Assembly (NCBI RefSeq): GCF_039634365.2
Contig: NZ_CP155079.2
Coordinates: 3,782,001-3,846,000, forward strand
Length of the DNA: 64,000 nucleotides
Source: Mucilaginibacter sp. PAMB04168
Lineage (GTDB): Bacteria; Bacteroidota; Bacteroidia; Sphingobacteriales; Sphingobacteriaceae
Direction: 5' to 3'
The position numbers were made by a program, and so were the translations under genes. This document shows, one piece after another, positions 7,353 through 16,210 of the stretch (the stretch's first letter is position 1; each line of letters starts with the position of its first letter). The notes beneath the pieces were generated by a model. That model did not search any database. It was not told the DNA's origin and worked only from the letters and a program-made list of their open reading frames with translations.

Positions 7353-8654
7353 ATGTCAAACAACATCACCCTTAGCCGCAACCACAAAACGGTTAAGGCT
7401 AACATACAACTTACCGGCTCCAAAAGCGAGTGCAACCGTGCGCTGGTTATTGAAGCACTGAGCAAAGGCAAAGTTAAGGTAACTAACCTATCAGATGCTG
7501 CTGATGCCGTTACCCTGGCGGGGATATTAAGAGGCACAGCAAGCGAAGCAAAACTTCCAGAGAACAAAGAAAACTTTAGGTCGTTATCCTCTCTACCGGC
7601 CTCCACGCTCCTTGCTCCCGAAGTAAACATTGGCCCCGCTGGTACAGCTATGCGTTTTCTGACAGCATATTTTGCGTTGCAGAACGGCGAAGTGCTATTA
7701 ACTGGCACCGAGCGCATGAAACAGCGCCCTATAGGCATCTTGGTAGATGCTTTAAGATCGTTAGGTGCCAACATTAGCTATGCCGAGAATGAAGGCTATC
7801 CGCCCCTGCATATTAATGGCGGCTTTACCCAACTTACAGATAACATCACCATTAAGGGAGATATCAGCAGCCAGTACATCACTGCGTTGCTATTGATTGC
7901 CAGTAGTTTGCCGCAAGGATTGCAACTACATATTGATGGCGAGCTTACCTCCCGCCCCTATGTTGAAATGACACTAAGCATGTTACAGCAAGCTGGTATT
8001 CAGCACCAGTGGGATGACAAGGTGATCAGCATAGCACATCAAGACTTTAGAGAAACCAGCATATGGGTGGAGCCCGATTGGAGCGCCGCTTCTTATTGGT
8101 ACGCCGTAGCCGCTTTAGCCGATGAGGCCGAACTTTTTTTACCAGGATTGACCTCGTACAGCTTACAAGGAGATAGTGTGATTACTGAGCTGATGGCAAA
8201 CTTTGGTATTACCTCACAGTTTAAAGATGGCGGGGTATACCTCCGTAAAGACCCTAAGCCGGTTATCCGTAAAATATTTGACCTTAAATCGTGCCCCGAC
8301 CTGGCACAAACGCTGATTGTGGTTTGTGCAGCTTTAGGTCATGATGCCACTTTTACCGGGCTGGAAACACTTAAAATTAAGGAAACCGACCGTATAGCCG
8401 CCTTACAAAATGAGCTGGCCAAAATGGGCGTTAAACTGATTGAAAAAGGCCTGGTGTATAAACTGGATTGCAGTGAACGCTTTATTCCAGAGCACATCAC
8501 TATCCAAACTTACGAAGATCATCGTATGGCTATGGCATTTGCACCGCTTGCCCTAATCATTCCTCAAGTAGAGATAGAAGACGCACAAGTGGTCGAAAAA
8601 TCATACCCTGCTTTTTGGAAGGATTTTGAAAAGGCCGGGTTCGACGTAAAATAA
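7353..8654 (+). CDS. aroA: 3-phosphoshikimate 1-carboxyvinyltransferase (EPSP synthase)
   Basis: AroA transfers enolpyruvyl from PEP to shikimate 3-phosphate. Signatures include LTGSKSECNRALVIEAL near the N-terminus (KS..NRAL), GPAGTAMRFLTAY (the GTA.R.L motif), TGTERMKQRPIGILVDAL, and near the C-terminus KIKETDRIAAL and EDHRMAMAFAPL. I choose ATG 7353 (433 residues). A TTG eight codons upstream is in frame, but the family begins close to the first beta-strand. The spacer before it contains repeat copy A and no clear terminator, so it may be partly co-transcribed with the upstream pair. A strong terminator follows. Confidence 0.95.
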   Translation: MSNNITLSRNHKTVKANIQLTGSKSECNRALVIEALSKGKVKVTNLSDAADAVTLAGILRGTASEAKLPENKENFRSLSSLPASTLLAPEVNIGPAGTAMRFLTAYFALQNGEVLLTGTERMKQRPIGILVDALRSLGANISYAENEGYPPLHINGGFTQLTDNITIKGDISSQYITALLLIASSLPQGLQLHIDGELTSRPYVEMTLSMLQQAGIQHQWDDKVISIAHQDFRETSIWVEPDWSAASYWYAVAALADEAELFLPGLTSYSLQGDSVITELMANFGITSQFKDGGVYLRKDPKPVIRKIFDLKSCPDLAQTLIVVCAALGHDATFTGLETLKIKETDRIAALQNELAKMGVKLIEKGLVYKLDCSERFIPEHITIQTYEDHRMAMAFAPLALIIPQVEIEDAQVVEKSYPAFWKDFEKAGFDVK

Positions 8655-8701
8655 GGGAAAAGAAAACCAAGTGCTAAGCAACAAGAATCAAAGATGCTTG
8701 T

Positions 8702-8740
8702 GCAAACCGTAATTGCCTCACGCAAGCAATTACGGTTTGC
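8702..8740 (+). terminator. intrinsic terminator of aroA
   Basis: GCAAACCGTAATTGC (8702-8716) pairs perfectly over 15 bp with GCAATTACGGTTTGC (8726-8740) across a 9-base loop, followed by TTTTATAAA. Confidence 0.85.
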
Positions 8741-8882
8741 TTTTATAAACCTCCCCATCTGTTATTTCAAAAGCTCTGATTTTTAGCTAGTGTTTATGAT
8801 AACCGCTTCTAAAGATGGTTTAATATGCATAATAAGGGAGATCCCCACTCTTTACTCGCAGGCCAGAGTATTATCACCCTTC

Positions 8883-9122
8883 CTATTCTTGTATAACCCA
8901 TGCAAAGAGTTGCATATCATTTACATCATTATCATCGCTAATGCAACTCATGTGATCGGCGTTCGGCTTGTGGAAAGCCCAAAGCGCAAAGTTGCTGTTC
9001 AGGCATATTACTTTAGGCAAGCCATAGCGTTTGCCACAAACCTTTAAAGCTCCTGCTTCGCCGTAATTATCGGTATATTGAAACAACGAAAAAGAATGTA
9101 AGCGGCCCACAAGTTTTGGCAT
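8883..9122 (-). CDS. hypothetical small protein
   Basis: I do not recognise this 79-residue product. Its codons (GGC, CGC, GAT, AAC, CTG) resemble those of neighbouring real genes, and it is soluble and mixed in composition, with aromatic-rich stretches (SFSLFQYTDNYGEAG, FALWAFHKPNADH). This supports a real gene better than the overlapping plus-strand frame, which is hydrophobic and codon-poor. It diverges from the AraC-type gene at 9207. An inverted repeat GCTAAA-N4-TTTAGC (9157-9172) lies in the shared upstream region and could be an operator. Function is unknown, and a conserved homologue would be needed to be sure. Confidence 0.45.
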   Translation of the reverse strand: MPKLVGRLHSFSLFQYTDNYGEAGALKVCGKRYGLPKVICLNSNFALWAFHKPNADHMSCISDDNDVNDMQLFAWVIQE

Positions 9123-9206
9123 TAGAATTTTGTGATATTGCCATGGCGGTGGCTTTGCTAAAAATATTTAGCGATTTAATAATTTGCCTGCTGCTATCTA
9201 ACGTTT

Positions 9207-9767
9207 ATGAAAATTCACATCAAAAATATGGTTTGCCACAGGTGTAAACTGGCGGTGGAACAAGAGTTGAAGCAAAGCGGGTATCATCTGCAGCACCTGC
9301 AACTGGGTGAGGCCACCATTCAGGAGGAATTGAACAGCCAGCAATTACATAACCTCGACCTACGGCTAAAACACTTGGGCTTTGAACTAATTGACGACCG
9401 CAAAAGCCGACTGGTTGAAAAAGTTAAAAACCTGATTGTAGAACTGGTACATCATACCCATGAACCATTAACAATAAATCTTTCCGAGTACCTCGCTGGT
9501 CAGCTGCATTATGAATATAATTACCTAAGCAATCTCTTTTCCGAAGCGGAGGGCACTACCATTGAGAGATACTACATTAGCCAGAAAATAGAGAAAGTAA
9601 AAGAGTTACTAATTTACGATGAGCTTACTTTAAGCGAAATTGCGTACCAAATGGGTTACAGCAGTGTGGCCTACCTGTCGAGCCAGTTTAAGAAAGAGAC
9701 CGGTTTAACGCCCACTTATTTTAAGCGTATTAAGGATACCAAGCGTCGTAATATCGAGGAACTGTAA
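9207..9767 (+). CDS. AraC-family regulator with N-terminal HMA-like metal-binding domain
   Basis: The 186-residue protein has two parts. Residues 1-65 resemble a ferredoxin-like heavy-metal-associated domain with MVCHRCK at 8-14 (a CxxC pair, here Cys10 and Cys13), in place of the usual GMTCxxC. Residues about 85-180 form an AraC helix-turn-helix pair: YLSNLFSEAEGTTIERYYISQKIEKVKELL, then LSEIAYQMGYSSVAYLSSQFKKETGLTPTYFKR. It probably binds copper or a similar soft metal and regulates the following gene, which also starts with an HMA domain. The second HTH motif is well conserved. The usual AraC sugar-binding cupin is absent. Confidence 0.85.
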   Translation: MKIHIKNMVCHRCKLAVEQELKQSGYHLQHLQLGEATIQEELNSQQLHNLDLRLKHLGFELIDDRKSRLVEKVKNLIVELVHHTHEPLTINLSEYLAGQLHYEYNYLSNLFSEAEGTTIERYYISQKIEKVKELLIYDELTLSEIAYQMGYSSVAYLSSQFKKETGLTPTYFKRIKDTKRRNIEEL

Positions 9768-9818
9768 ATTTCGAAATACTATCTATAAAAAGTATAAACT
9801 CTCCACATCATACCGCCG

Positions 9819-9826
9819 TACCTTTG
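9819..9826 (+). promoter_or_regulatory. -7 promoter box of the HMA/MauE gene
   Basis: TACCTTTG matches TAnnTTTG exactly, 19 bases before the ATG at 9846. Just upstream is an inverted repeat ATACT-N10-AGTAT (9776-9780 with 9791-9795), a candidate binding site for the AraC/HMA regulator. No clear -33 TTG is seen, which would suit an activator-dependent promoter. Confidence 0.55.
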
Positions 9827-9845
9827 TATTGTAAATAACGAAGAC

Positions 9846-10592
9846 ATGAAACACACCTATAACGTAACCGGCATGACCTGCGCCGGTTGTCAATATAAAG
9901 TACAGCATCTTTTATCGCAAGTTGATGATGTAAAGGAGGCTACTGTTGATTTAGCCAAGGGCGAAGTAACCGTAGAAATGGATAAACATCTGAATACCGC
10001 TACCCTGCAAAATGCTTTAAAAGATTACCCAAAATATCAATTAACCGACATACCTGCGGCAGTAGCAAGTCCCATTAGTGGTGATACAATGGGGGATGGT
10101 GAGCAAAAATCGTGGTTGGAAACTTATAAGCCTATTGTGCTTATCTTTTTTTATATCACGCTAGTATCCATTATAGCCGGCTCTACCCTATTGGGTTTTG
10201 ATGAAATGCTGGCCATGCGGGTATTTATGGCTGGCTTCTTTCTGGTATTTTCATTTTTTAAATTGCTCAACCTTGATGGCTTTGCCGAAAGTTATGCCAT
10301 GTATGATGTAATTGCACGCCGCTTTAAGAGCTGGGGTTATGTGTATGCGCTTTTAGAACTGGCACTAGGCATCGCTTATGCCGCTAACATTAGCCCCGTT
10401 ATAACAAACCTGGTTACGCTGGTTGTCATGTCGGTAAGTATTATTGGTGTACTTCAAAGTGTACTCAACAAAAAAGCAATACGCTGTGCCTGCCTGGGTG
10501 CTGTATTTAACCTGCCCATGAGCACTGTTACCATTATAGAAGATGGCCTGATGATTGCCATGAGCGCAGTGATGCTATGGATGATGGTATAA
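9846..10592 (+). CDS. HMA-domain / MauE-like integral membrane protein
   Basis: The 248-residue protein begins with a classical HMA metal-binding domain (about 1-70, with GMTCAGC at 8-14). A linker and four to five membrane helices follow (about 93-115, 123-143, 165-185, 190-210, 228-247). The last part carries CACLGAVFNLPMSTVTIIED, a motif of the MauE/DoxX-like membrane family, whose cysteines suggest redox or metal handling. It probably takes a metal ion from the HMA domain to the membrane part for export or redox trafficking. The metal itself cannot be read. The gene follows the HMA-AraC regulator by 78 bases and has its own promoter box. Confidence 0.8.
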   Translation: MKHTYNVTGMTCAGCQYKVQHLLSQVDDVKEATVDLAKGEVTVEMDKHLNTATLQNALKDYPKYQLTDIPAAVASPISGDTMGDGEQKSWLETYKPIVLIFFYITLVSIIAGSTLLGFDEMLAMRVFMAGFFLVFSFFKLLNLDGFAESYAMYDVIARRFKSWGYVYALLELALGIAYAANISPVITNLVTLVVMSVSIIGVLQSVLNKKAIRCACLGAVFNLPMSTVTIIEDGLMIAMSAVMLWMMV

Positions 10593-10627
10593 AGAAAGTT
10601 ACTGGCCGATTTCCGCTATCGTGCCGA

Positions 10628-10648
10628 CCTCTCCCTCGCCGGGAGGGG
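10628..10648. other. GC-rich hairpin downstream of the HMA/MauE gene
   Basis: CCTCTCCC (10628-10635) pairs with GGGAGGGG (10641-10648) with one G-U pair. It has no T-run, so it is only a weak terminator candidate. The rest of 10593-10770 shows nothing recognisable. Confidence 0.35.
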
Positions 10649-10770
10649 TTAAAAGCATAAGTAAAAACCCTTACAAAGAAGCGTATACCTGCTATGAGGG
10701 TGCGGAAGCAATTTCAAATGTGTATTATTCCGGACCGCTATATGCTACGTTTAAAAGGTATGTATTAGCA

Positions 10771-11862
10771 TTACAACTTTACGGTTTTATCCCTTAACCA
10801 ATGATCGGCTAATACTAATGCCGCCATTGCTTCCACAATAGGTACGGCGCGGGGCACTACGCAAGGATCATGACGGCCTTTACCTTGTATTTGGGCAGCG
10901 TTGCCTTCGGCATCAATAGTGTTTTGATTGGTCATGATGGTGGCTACCGGCTTAAAGGCCACTTTAAATTCTATAGGCATACCATTACTGATCCCGCCTT
11001 GTATACCGCCCGAAAAATTGGTTAACGTTTTAACCTCGCCCGACGCTTCTTTAATAAAAATATCGTTATGCTCCGAACCTAGCATTTCGCTACCGGTAAA
11101 ACCCGACCCATACTCAAAACCATGCACTGCATTAATGCTCAACATGGCTTTGCCTAAATCGGCGTGCAGCTTATCAAAAACCGGCTCGCCCAAACCAACA
11201 GGGCAATTGGTAATAGTACAGCTAATTTTACCGCCTATAGTATCACCTTGCTTGCGTATCTCGTCAATACGGGCAATCATCTCTTCGGCAGTGGCCGGAT
11301 CGGCACAACGCACAATATTGGCCTCCCGTATTTCCAAAAACTCATTGGCCGATGTAATGCTGATATTAGGCGCATCAATAGTGCCTACGCTGCTTACATG
11401 AGCCAGCACATCCATACCTGCCGTTTTAAGCAGTAATTTGGCTACGGCGCCTGCCGCCACACGCGCAGCAGTTTCACGCGCAGATGAGCGCCCTCCTCCT
11501 CTATGGTCGCGTATGCCGTACTTGGTAAAATAGGTGTAATCGGCATGCGAAGGGCGAAAAACATCGGTATTATGACTGTAATCTTTAGAACGCTGATCCT
11601 CATTGGGTATCAGCATGGCTATAGGCGTACCGGTAGTTTTTCCGTCAAACATGCCTGATAGTATCTGCACCGTATCGCTCTCTTTGCGCTGGGTAGTAAT
11701 TTTAGATTGGCCCGGTTTACGCTTATCCAGTTCGGCCTGTATATATTCCATATCAACAGGTAAACCAGCCGGGCAACCATCAATAATTACCCCAATGGCC
11801 ACACCATGTGATTCGCCAAAGGTAGTGATACGAAATATTTGCCCAAATGAATTGCCAGCCAT
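10771..11862 (-). CDS. aroC: chorismate synthase
   Basis: AroC removes phosphate from EPSP to give chorismate, using reduced FMN. The 363-residue length is normal. The three family signatures are visible: [18 protein letters not shown] near residue 16, [19 protein letters not shown] near 125, and the C-terminal [26 protein letters not shown] near 335. It is on the opposite strand to the aroA operon and separate from the leader-controlled unit, so its supply of chorismate appears to be regulated independently. Confidence 0.97.
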   Translation of the reverse strand: MAGNSFGQIFRITTFGESHGVAIGVIIDGCPAGLPVDMEYIQAELDKRKPGQSKITTQRKESDTVQILSGMFDGKTTGTPIAMLIPNEDQRSKDYSHNTDVFRPSHADYTYFTKYGIRDHRGGGRSSARETAARVAAGAVAKLLLKTAGMDVLAHVSSVGTIDAPNISITSANEFLEIREANIVRCADPATAEEMIARIDEIRKQGDTIGGKISCTITNCPVGLGEPVFDKLHADLGKAMLSINAVHGFEYGSGFTGSEMLGSEHNDIFIKEASGEVKTLTNFSGGIQGGISNGMPIEFKVAFKPVATIMTNQNTIDAEGNAAQIQGKGRHDPCVVPRAVPIVEAMAALVLADHWLRDKTVKL

Positions 11863-12018
11863 TGCTCAAAATTATAGATTACAAAATAAGAGTATACATG
11901 GCAAATATGTGATTTTTTGATGGAACTGCCTATCCTAAAGTCATCAATATTGACAAGAAGCGCCAGCCTCAGCTTATAAAACATCCGCTTAAGACGCGAA
12001 ACCTATGTAAATAAAAAA

Positions 12019-12041
12019 GCCTGCCTTTAAAAAAGGCAAGC
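12019..12041 (-). terminator. terminator of the PUR-domain gene
   Basis: Read on the minus strand, GC-A-TGCCTTT-like arms (12032-12041 with 12019-12028, one mismatch) enclose a 3-base loop and are followed by a T6 run (A-run at 12013-12018 on the plus strand). Confidence 0.7.
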
Positions 12042-12072
12042 TCTGAAATCCAAGTTTATAATAAGTATATTT

Positions 12073-12414
12073 TTAGAAAGTGAAATCTTCTTCCGTAGCT
12101 CCGGCAACACCGGCTGCTTTAGTTATTTCATTCAGCTCGCTGTATTCATAACGTTTTTCAACTACTTCCTGGTTGGCTTTGATGTAATCAACAGTATCTT
12201 TCAGTCCTTCTGCGAATTTCTCGAAGTCTTCTTTGTAAAGGAAAATTTTGTGTTTCACAAAAACACCATCCTCTAAACGCTTCTTACTCTCCGTAATTGT
12301 GATGTAATAGTCGTTTGAACGTGTTGCTTTTACATCAAAAAAATAAGTTCTCTTTCCGGCTCTTACCTTCTTCGAGAAAACTTCATCCCGCTCTCTGTTG
12401 TCAAAATCTCCCAT
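12073..12414 (-). CDS. PUR-family (DUF3276) nucleic-acid-binding protein
   Basis: The 113-residue protein matches the bacterial PUR-alpha-like family (DUF3276), whose Borrelia members bind DNA and RNA. The repeat-like beta-rich part is VFSKKVRAGKRTYFFDVKATRSNDYYITITESKKR followed by KHKIFLYKEDFEKFAEGLKDTVDYI, ending in a helical and acidic tail. One PUR repeat is present, so the active form is expected to be a dimer. The gene is monocistronic with its own terminator. Its target nucleic acid is unknown. Confidence 0.85.
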   Translation of the reverse strand: MGDFDNRERDEVFSKKVRAGKRTYFFDVKATRSNDYYITITESKKRLEDGVFVKHKIFLYKEDFEKFAEGLKDTVDYIKANQEVVEKRYEYSELNEITKAAGVAGATEEDFTF

Positions 12415-12647
12415 TTTTTTAAAAGTGTTGTATTAGTTTGATTGCATAAATATAATCATTTTTTGAAATCGCAAGTATTTTTCTTAACAATGTTGATAAA
12501 AATTAAACTATTAACACTATTAAATATATTCTACTTAATAAATTCTAATACGGTGTTGTGCCTTATTTTGTTACTTTAGGTAACGGCCAGATATCTCATC
12601 AGGTGCTGTACATCCATTCCCTTGGCAGCGATATTGGTTTTAAGGTG

Positions 12648-14438
12648 CTAATGGATCTCCTCTTGCTCCTCCAGCAACTGTTTATCATACAAATCGGCAT
12701 AAACGCCTTTCAGGTCCATAAGCTGCTGATGGTTTCCCTGCTCGGCAATGCGGCCATTTTCCATTACCAATATTTTATCGGCGTTACGAATGGTGGAGAT
12801 GCGGTGGGCTATAATGACGCTGGTTTTCCCCTTCATGATACGGCCCATATTGCCTAATATGGCTTCTTCCGTACGGGTATCTACTGCCGAAAGGCAATCG
12901 TCGAATATAAGAATCTGCGGCTGTTTAATAATAGCCCGGGCTATACTTACACGTTGTTTTTGCCCACCCGAAAGGGTAACACCCCGCTCGCCAATAAGCG
13001 TAAGAAACTTATTTTCGAGCTCCGCAATGTTATCATACACGGCGGCATCCTTAGCGGCCTGTTCAACAGCAGCCATATCCAACTTGTTGGCGCTAAAGGC
13101 TATGTTATTAGCTATGGTGTCCGAAAACAGAAAGACCTCCTGCGGCACAAAACCCACCTGTGAACGGTAATCTTCTAGATTAAGCTGCCTGATCAATTGG
13201 TTATCAATTCTGATCTCGCCGCCGGTAACATCGTACATACGCATCAGCAAGTTGGCCATAGTTGATTTACCTGAACCTGTGCGACCGATAATAGCCACCA
13301 ATTGCCCGGGCTCAATGGTAAAGGAGACAGATTTAAGCGCTTCTATACCGGTATCGGGATAAGTAAAACTTACATTATCAAACTCTACCTTGCCTGCAAC
13401 GGTGTGTATAGCTGTAGTTGCCGAGGTTATCTGCGGCTGTTCATGTAAAAACTCGTTAATGCGCTTTTGCGAGGCTGCTGCGCGTTGTATTAAAGAGCTT
13501 ACCCACCCCAAGGACATTACCGGAAAGGTTAGCTGCCCCAGGTACACCACAAACTCGGCAATGTTACCTGAGGTTATGTTTCCCTTCATAACCTCTACCC
13601 CGCCTATGTAAATAATGAGCACGTTACTGACACCTACCAGCAGCAGCATCATCGGAAAAAACAATGCCTGTACCCGGGTAAGTTCCATCGAATGACTTTT
13701 GTAGTTCTCGCTTTCGTGCTCAAAACGTTCGTTTACAAAGCCTTCGCGCACGTATGATTTAATAACCCGTATACCCGATATGTTCTCCTGCACAAAGCTT
13801 GACAGCGACGACAGCTTTTCCTGTATCCTCTCGCTGCGGTGTTCTATTATATTGTTTACATAATATATACTCAGCACCAGCAAAGGCATGGGTAACAGAG
13901 AAAAGAAAGCCAGCCGTACGTTTACACTCATCATAGCGTAAACGGTGAGTATAAAGAGCACAATGGTGTTAATGGCGTACATAATACCCGGCCCCAGGTA
14001 CATGCGTACCCGACTTACATCTTCGGTAACACGGTTCATTAAATCGCCCGTATTGTGGCGGCGGTAGAACGCAAGCGACAATTTTTGATAGTGCTCGTAC
14101 AACTCATTCTTTAAATCATACTCTATATGCCGCGACATAAGGATGATAGTTTGCCGCATAAAGAACAGGAACAAGCCCCTCAATAGAGATAGCACCAGCA
14201 CTAGGCTCCCAAACAAAAGCAGGCTCGCCCCAAAGATGTCATAAATAATACGCTGCCGCTCAAATCCTGAATAAAGGTGATATATCTGAATATTTTCGGC
14301 CACCAGGTTAAATGCAACCCTGATTACCTGTGCGGGCAACACACCAAAAATATTGGATATTACTACAAACAATACACCCGGCACCAAGCGCCAGCGGTAC
14401 TTGTAAAAGTATTTATTAAGGTAAGCAAGGCTTTTCAT
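12648..14438 (-). CDS. ABC exporter half-transporter (permease-ATPase fusion)
   Basis: The 596-residue product from ATG 14438 has six membrane helices (residues about 15-310) and a C-terminal ATPase. The in-frame ATG at 14474 would add an atypical 12-residue tail. Walker A is GRTGSGKST, the Q-loop is VGFVPQEVFLF, the signature is LSGGQKQR, Walker B ends IFDDCLSAVD, and the switch is IIAHR. The residue after Walker B is Asp rather than the usual catalytic Glu, as in the degenerate halves of heterodimeric multidrug exporters. No partner lies next to it. It may export drugs or lipids; the substrate is unknown. The same frame stays open for 23 codons past the TAG. Confidence 0.92.
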   Translation of the reverse strand: MKSLAYLNKYFYKYRWRLVPGVLFVVISNIFGVLPAQVIRVAFNLVAENIQIYHLYSGFERQRIIYDIFGASLLLFGSLVLVLSLLRGLFLFFMRQTIILMSRHIEYDLKNELYEHYQKLSLAFYRRHNTGDLMNRVTEDVSRVRMYLGPGIMYAINTIVLFILTVYAMMSVNVRLAFFSLLPMPLLVLSIYYVNNIIEHRSERIQEKLSSLSSFVQENISGIRVIKSYVREGFVNERFEHESENYKSHSMELTRVQALFFPMMLLLVGVSNVLIIYIGGVEVMKGNITSGNIAEFVVYLGQLTFPVMSLGWVSSLIQRAAASQKRINEFLHEQPQITSATTAIHTVAGKVEFDNVSFTYPDTGIEALKSVSFTIEPGQLVAIIGRTGSGKSTMANLLMRMYDVTGGEIRIDNQLIRQLNLEDYRSQVGFVPQEVFLFSDTIANNIAFSANKLDMAAVEQAAKDAAVYDNIAELENKFLTLIGERGVTLSGGQKQRVSIARAIIKQPQILIFDDCLSAVDTRTEEAILGNMGRIMKGKTSVIIAHRISTIRNADKILVMENGRIAEQGNHQQLMDLKGVYADLYDKQLLEEQEEIH

Positions 14439-14803
14439 GTTGCAGGGCAAATGTACTACAAATACCAGGCCCATCCAAAGTAAGGTATCTTAAGTAGCGC
14501 CCCCGCATCCCGGGAAAATAGAGTTATTATAGTGCTTGCAAGGATATGCACTTTGCGCCCACATGCTCAATACGCTACAACTTTTCTGTGCTCGGCTATT
14601 TACCTGCAAATAAAAATTGCCTACTTTTGCCCCATAATCGGTTCATTGATTTGATGGGTTCAAATGGTTTGCGGAATTTGTTCTAGCGCTAATTAATTTT
14701 TTAATTTGCTGCAACAAAAAAACCGCTTTGCTACTTAACTACTTTACTTAATAACCGTTAGCTAAAATTTGAATAATACATCTTACAAAAATCGTTCTTA
14801 TCC
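14439..14803. other. intergenic region between the ABC exporter and nusB
   Basis: This divergent spacer holds the probable nusB promoter (14599-14629) and a long AT-rich stretch of about 170 bases before the nusB ATG. I see no stable hairpin, small gene or known riboswitch in it. Confidence 0.5.
14599..14629 (+). promoter_or_regulatory. probable promoter of the nusB operon
   Basis: TACTTTTG (14622-14629) fits TAnnTTTG exactly, with TTT 20 bases upstream (14599-14601). If used, it gives a 5' leader of about 170 bases. Confidence 0.5.
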
Positions 14804-15751
14804 ATGTTAAATAGAAGGCACCTGAGGGTAAAAGTATTACAGGCACTGTACGCTTATCATCAATCTGAACCAAAAGATGCGAGCCAGCACGAAAAACTGC
14901 TGTTGCAAAATATTGACAAGGTTTTTGAAATGTACATCTGGATGCTGTCCCTTATTGATGAGGTGATACAATACTCCAGCAACGATGCTGCCGAAAGGGC
15001 TAACAAACACCTGCCTACTGCCGAAGATCTGAAACCCAATCTTAAAATTCTTGAAAACCGTTTTATTGCCTCGCTGCATGTGAACAAAGATTACATTGCC
15101 GCTATCAAGAAGTACAAAGTATCATGGGATTTTGAACCTGAATTGGCTAAATCATTATTTATCATTCTTAAAAGCTCTGATGAGTATAAGGCCTATCTTC
15201 AAAAAACGGATGATACACTGCAATCCGATAAGGATATCATTAAGTTCATCTTTAAAAAAGTAATATTAAAATCGAGCCTTGCCGAGCAGGTTTTTGAAGA
15301 TAAGTTCATATCATGGCCTATTGACAGGGACGTATTACAGGCGTTGATTGCCAAAACATTCAAAAACTTTTCTTTTGACAATCCTCAGCAAAATAAATTG
15401 GCTGATGTAACCGGTAACTGGAATGAGGATCGTGATTTTATTGTAGACTTGTTTAGACAGGCAGTAAGACATGATGCCGAATATCAAGAGCTAATTGGAC
15501 AGAAAACCCAGAACTGGGAGCCTGAGCGTATTGCCATGATGGACACCCTGCTCATGAAAATGGCCATTACCGAATTTGTCAACTTTGCATCGGTACCTGT
15601 AAAGGTCACCATAAATGAGTACCTGGAGATTGCGAAGGAACTGAGCACGCCAAAAAGTAATTCGTTTATAAACGGTATATTGGACAAAATTTTATTTGAG
15701 CTTAAGGAACAAAACAAGATCCGTAAATCCGGACGTGGCTTAATTGAATAA
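14804..15751 (+). CDS. nusB: transcription antitermination factor NusB (long Bacteroidota form)
   Basis: At 315 residues it is about twice the length of E. coli NusB. The N-terminal start MLNRRHLRVKVLQALYAY is the normal NusB opening. The core motif ERIAMMDTLLMKMAITEF followed by NEYLEIAKELSTPKSNSFINGILDKI sits near 250-300. The middle is a family-specific helical insertion. NusB binds boxA RNA with NusE and promotes rRNA antitermination. It heads an operon: its stop codon overlaps the ATG of the DUF1573 gene by one base, and yajC follows closely. Confidence 0.93.
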   Translation: MLNRRHLRVKVLQALYAYHQSEPKDASQHEKLLLQNIDKVFEMYIWMLSLIDEVIQYSSNDAAERANKHLPTAEDLKPNLKILENRFIASLHVNKDYIAAIKKYKVSWDFEPELAKSLFIILKSSDEYKAYLQKTDDTLQSDKDIIKFIFKKVILKSSLAEQVFEDKFISWPIDRDVLQALIAKTFKNFSFDNPQQNKLADVTGNWNEDRDFIVDLFRQAVRHDAEYQELIGQKTQNWEPERIAMMDTLLMKMAITEFVNFASVPVKVTINEYLEIAKELSTPKSNSFINGILDKILFELKEQNKIRKSGRGLIE

Positions 15752-16197
15752 TGATTAAAAAAATAACCGCAGTATTAAGTATGGCCATCGCTTTGGCCGC
15801 CTGCAACCAAGCCAACACACAAACAAAAGTTAGCGGCGATAGTGCAAAAACAGGCACAACCGTAAATGCAGCTAATGCGCCGGTAATGAAGTTTGAAACT
15901 GAATCGCATGATTTTGGCAAGATAAAACAAGGCGATAAAGTAACTTACGAGTTTAAGTATACCAACACTGGTAAATCGCCTTTAATTATTACAGATGCCT
16001 ATGCAACTTGTGGTTGTACCACGCCTGAGATTGCAAAAGAGCCTATACAACCCGGCGCTGCAAGCACCGTTAAGGTAACTTTTAACAGCGCAGGCAAAAG
16101 TGGCCTACAGGATAAACTGGTAACGATAGTGGCCAATACCGTACCTGCAGAAAACCGTGTACACTTAACCGGCGAGGTAACAACCGATAAAAAGTAA
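15751..16197 (+). CDS. DUF1573 lipoprotein
   Basis: The 148-residue protein has a lipoprotein signal peptide with lipobox LAAC (Cys18) and a low-complexity linker, so it should be membrane-anchored outside the cytoplasm. The rest is a DUF1573 domain, an immunoglobulin-like fold related to ASH/MSP domains. Its hallmark is FETESHDFGKIKQGDKVTYEF, then NTGKSPLIITDAYATCGCTTPE, with the CGC motif. Function is unknown. Such genes often lie beside yajC and nusB in this phylum, as here. Confidence 0.9.
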   Translation: MIKKITAVLSMAIALAACNQANTQTKVSGDSAKTGTTVNAANAPVMKFETESHDFGKIKQGDKVTYEFKYTNTGKSPLIITDAYATCGCTTPEIAKEPIQPGAASTVKVTFNSAGKSGLQDKLVTIVANTVPAENRVHLTGEVTTDKK

Positions 16198-16210
16198 ATT
16201 TAAACAGTAA

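Noticed and set aside
8790..9047. Plus-strand frame of 85 codons
   Set aside because: Hydrophobic, codon-poor and antisense to the better minus-strand frame.
12576..12647. In-frame continuation of 23 codons past the ABC exporter stop
   Set aside because: The reading frame stays open to a TAA at 12576, but the protein already ends at the usual place for the family, so read-through is not supported.
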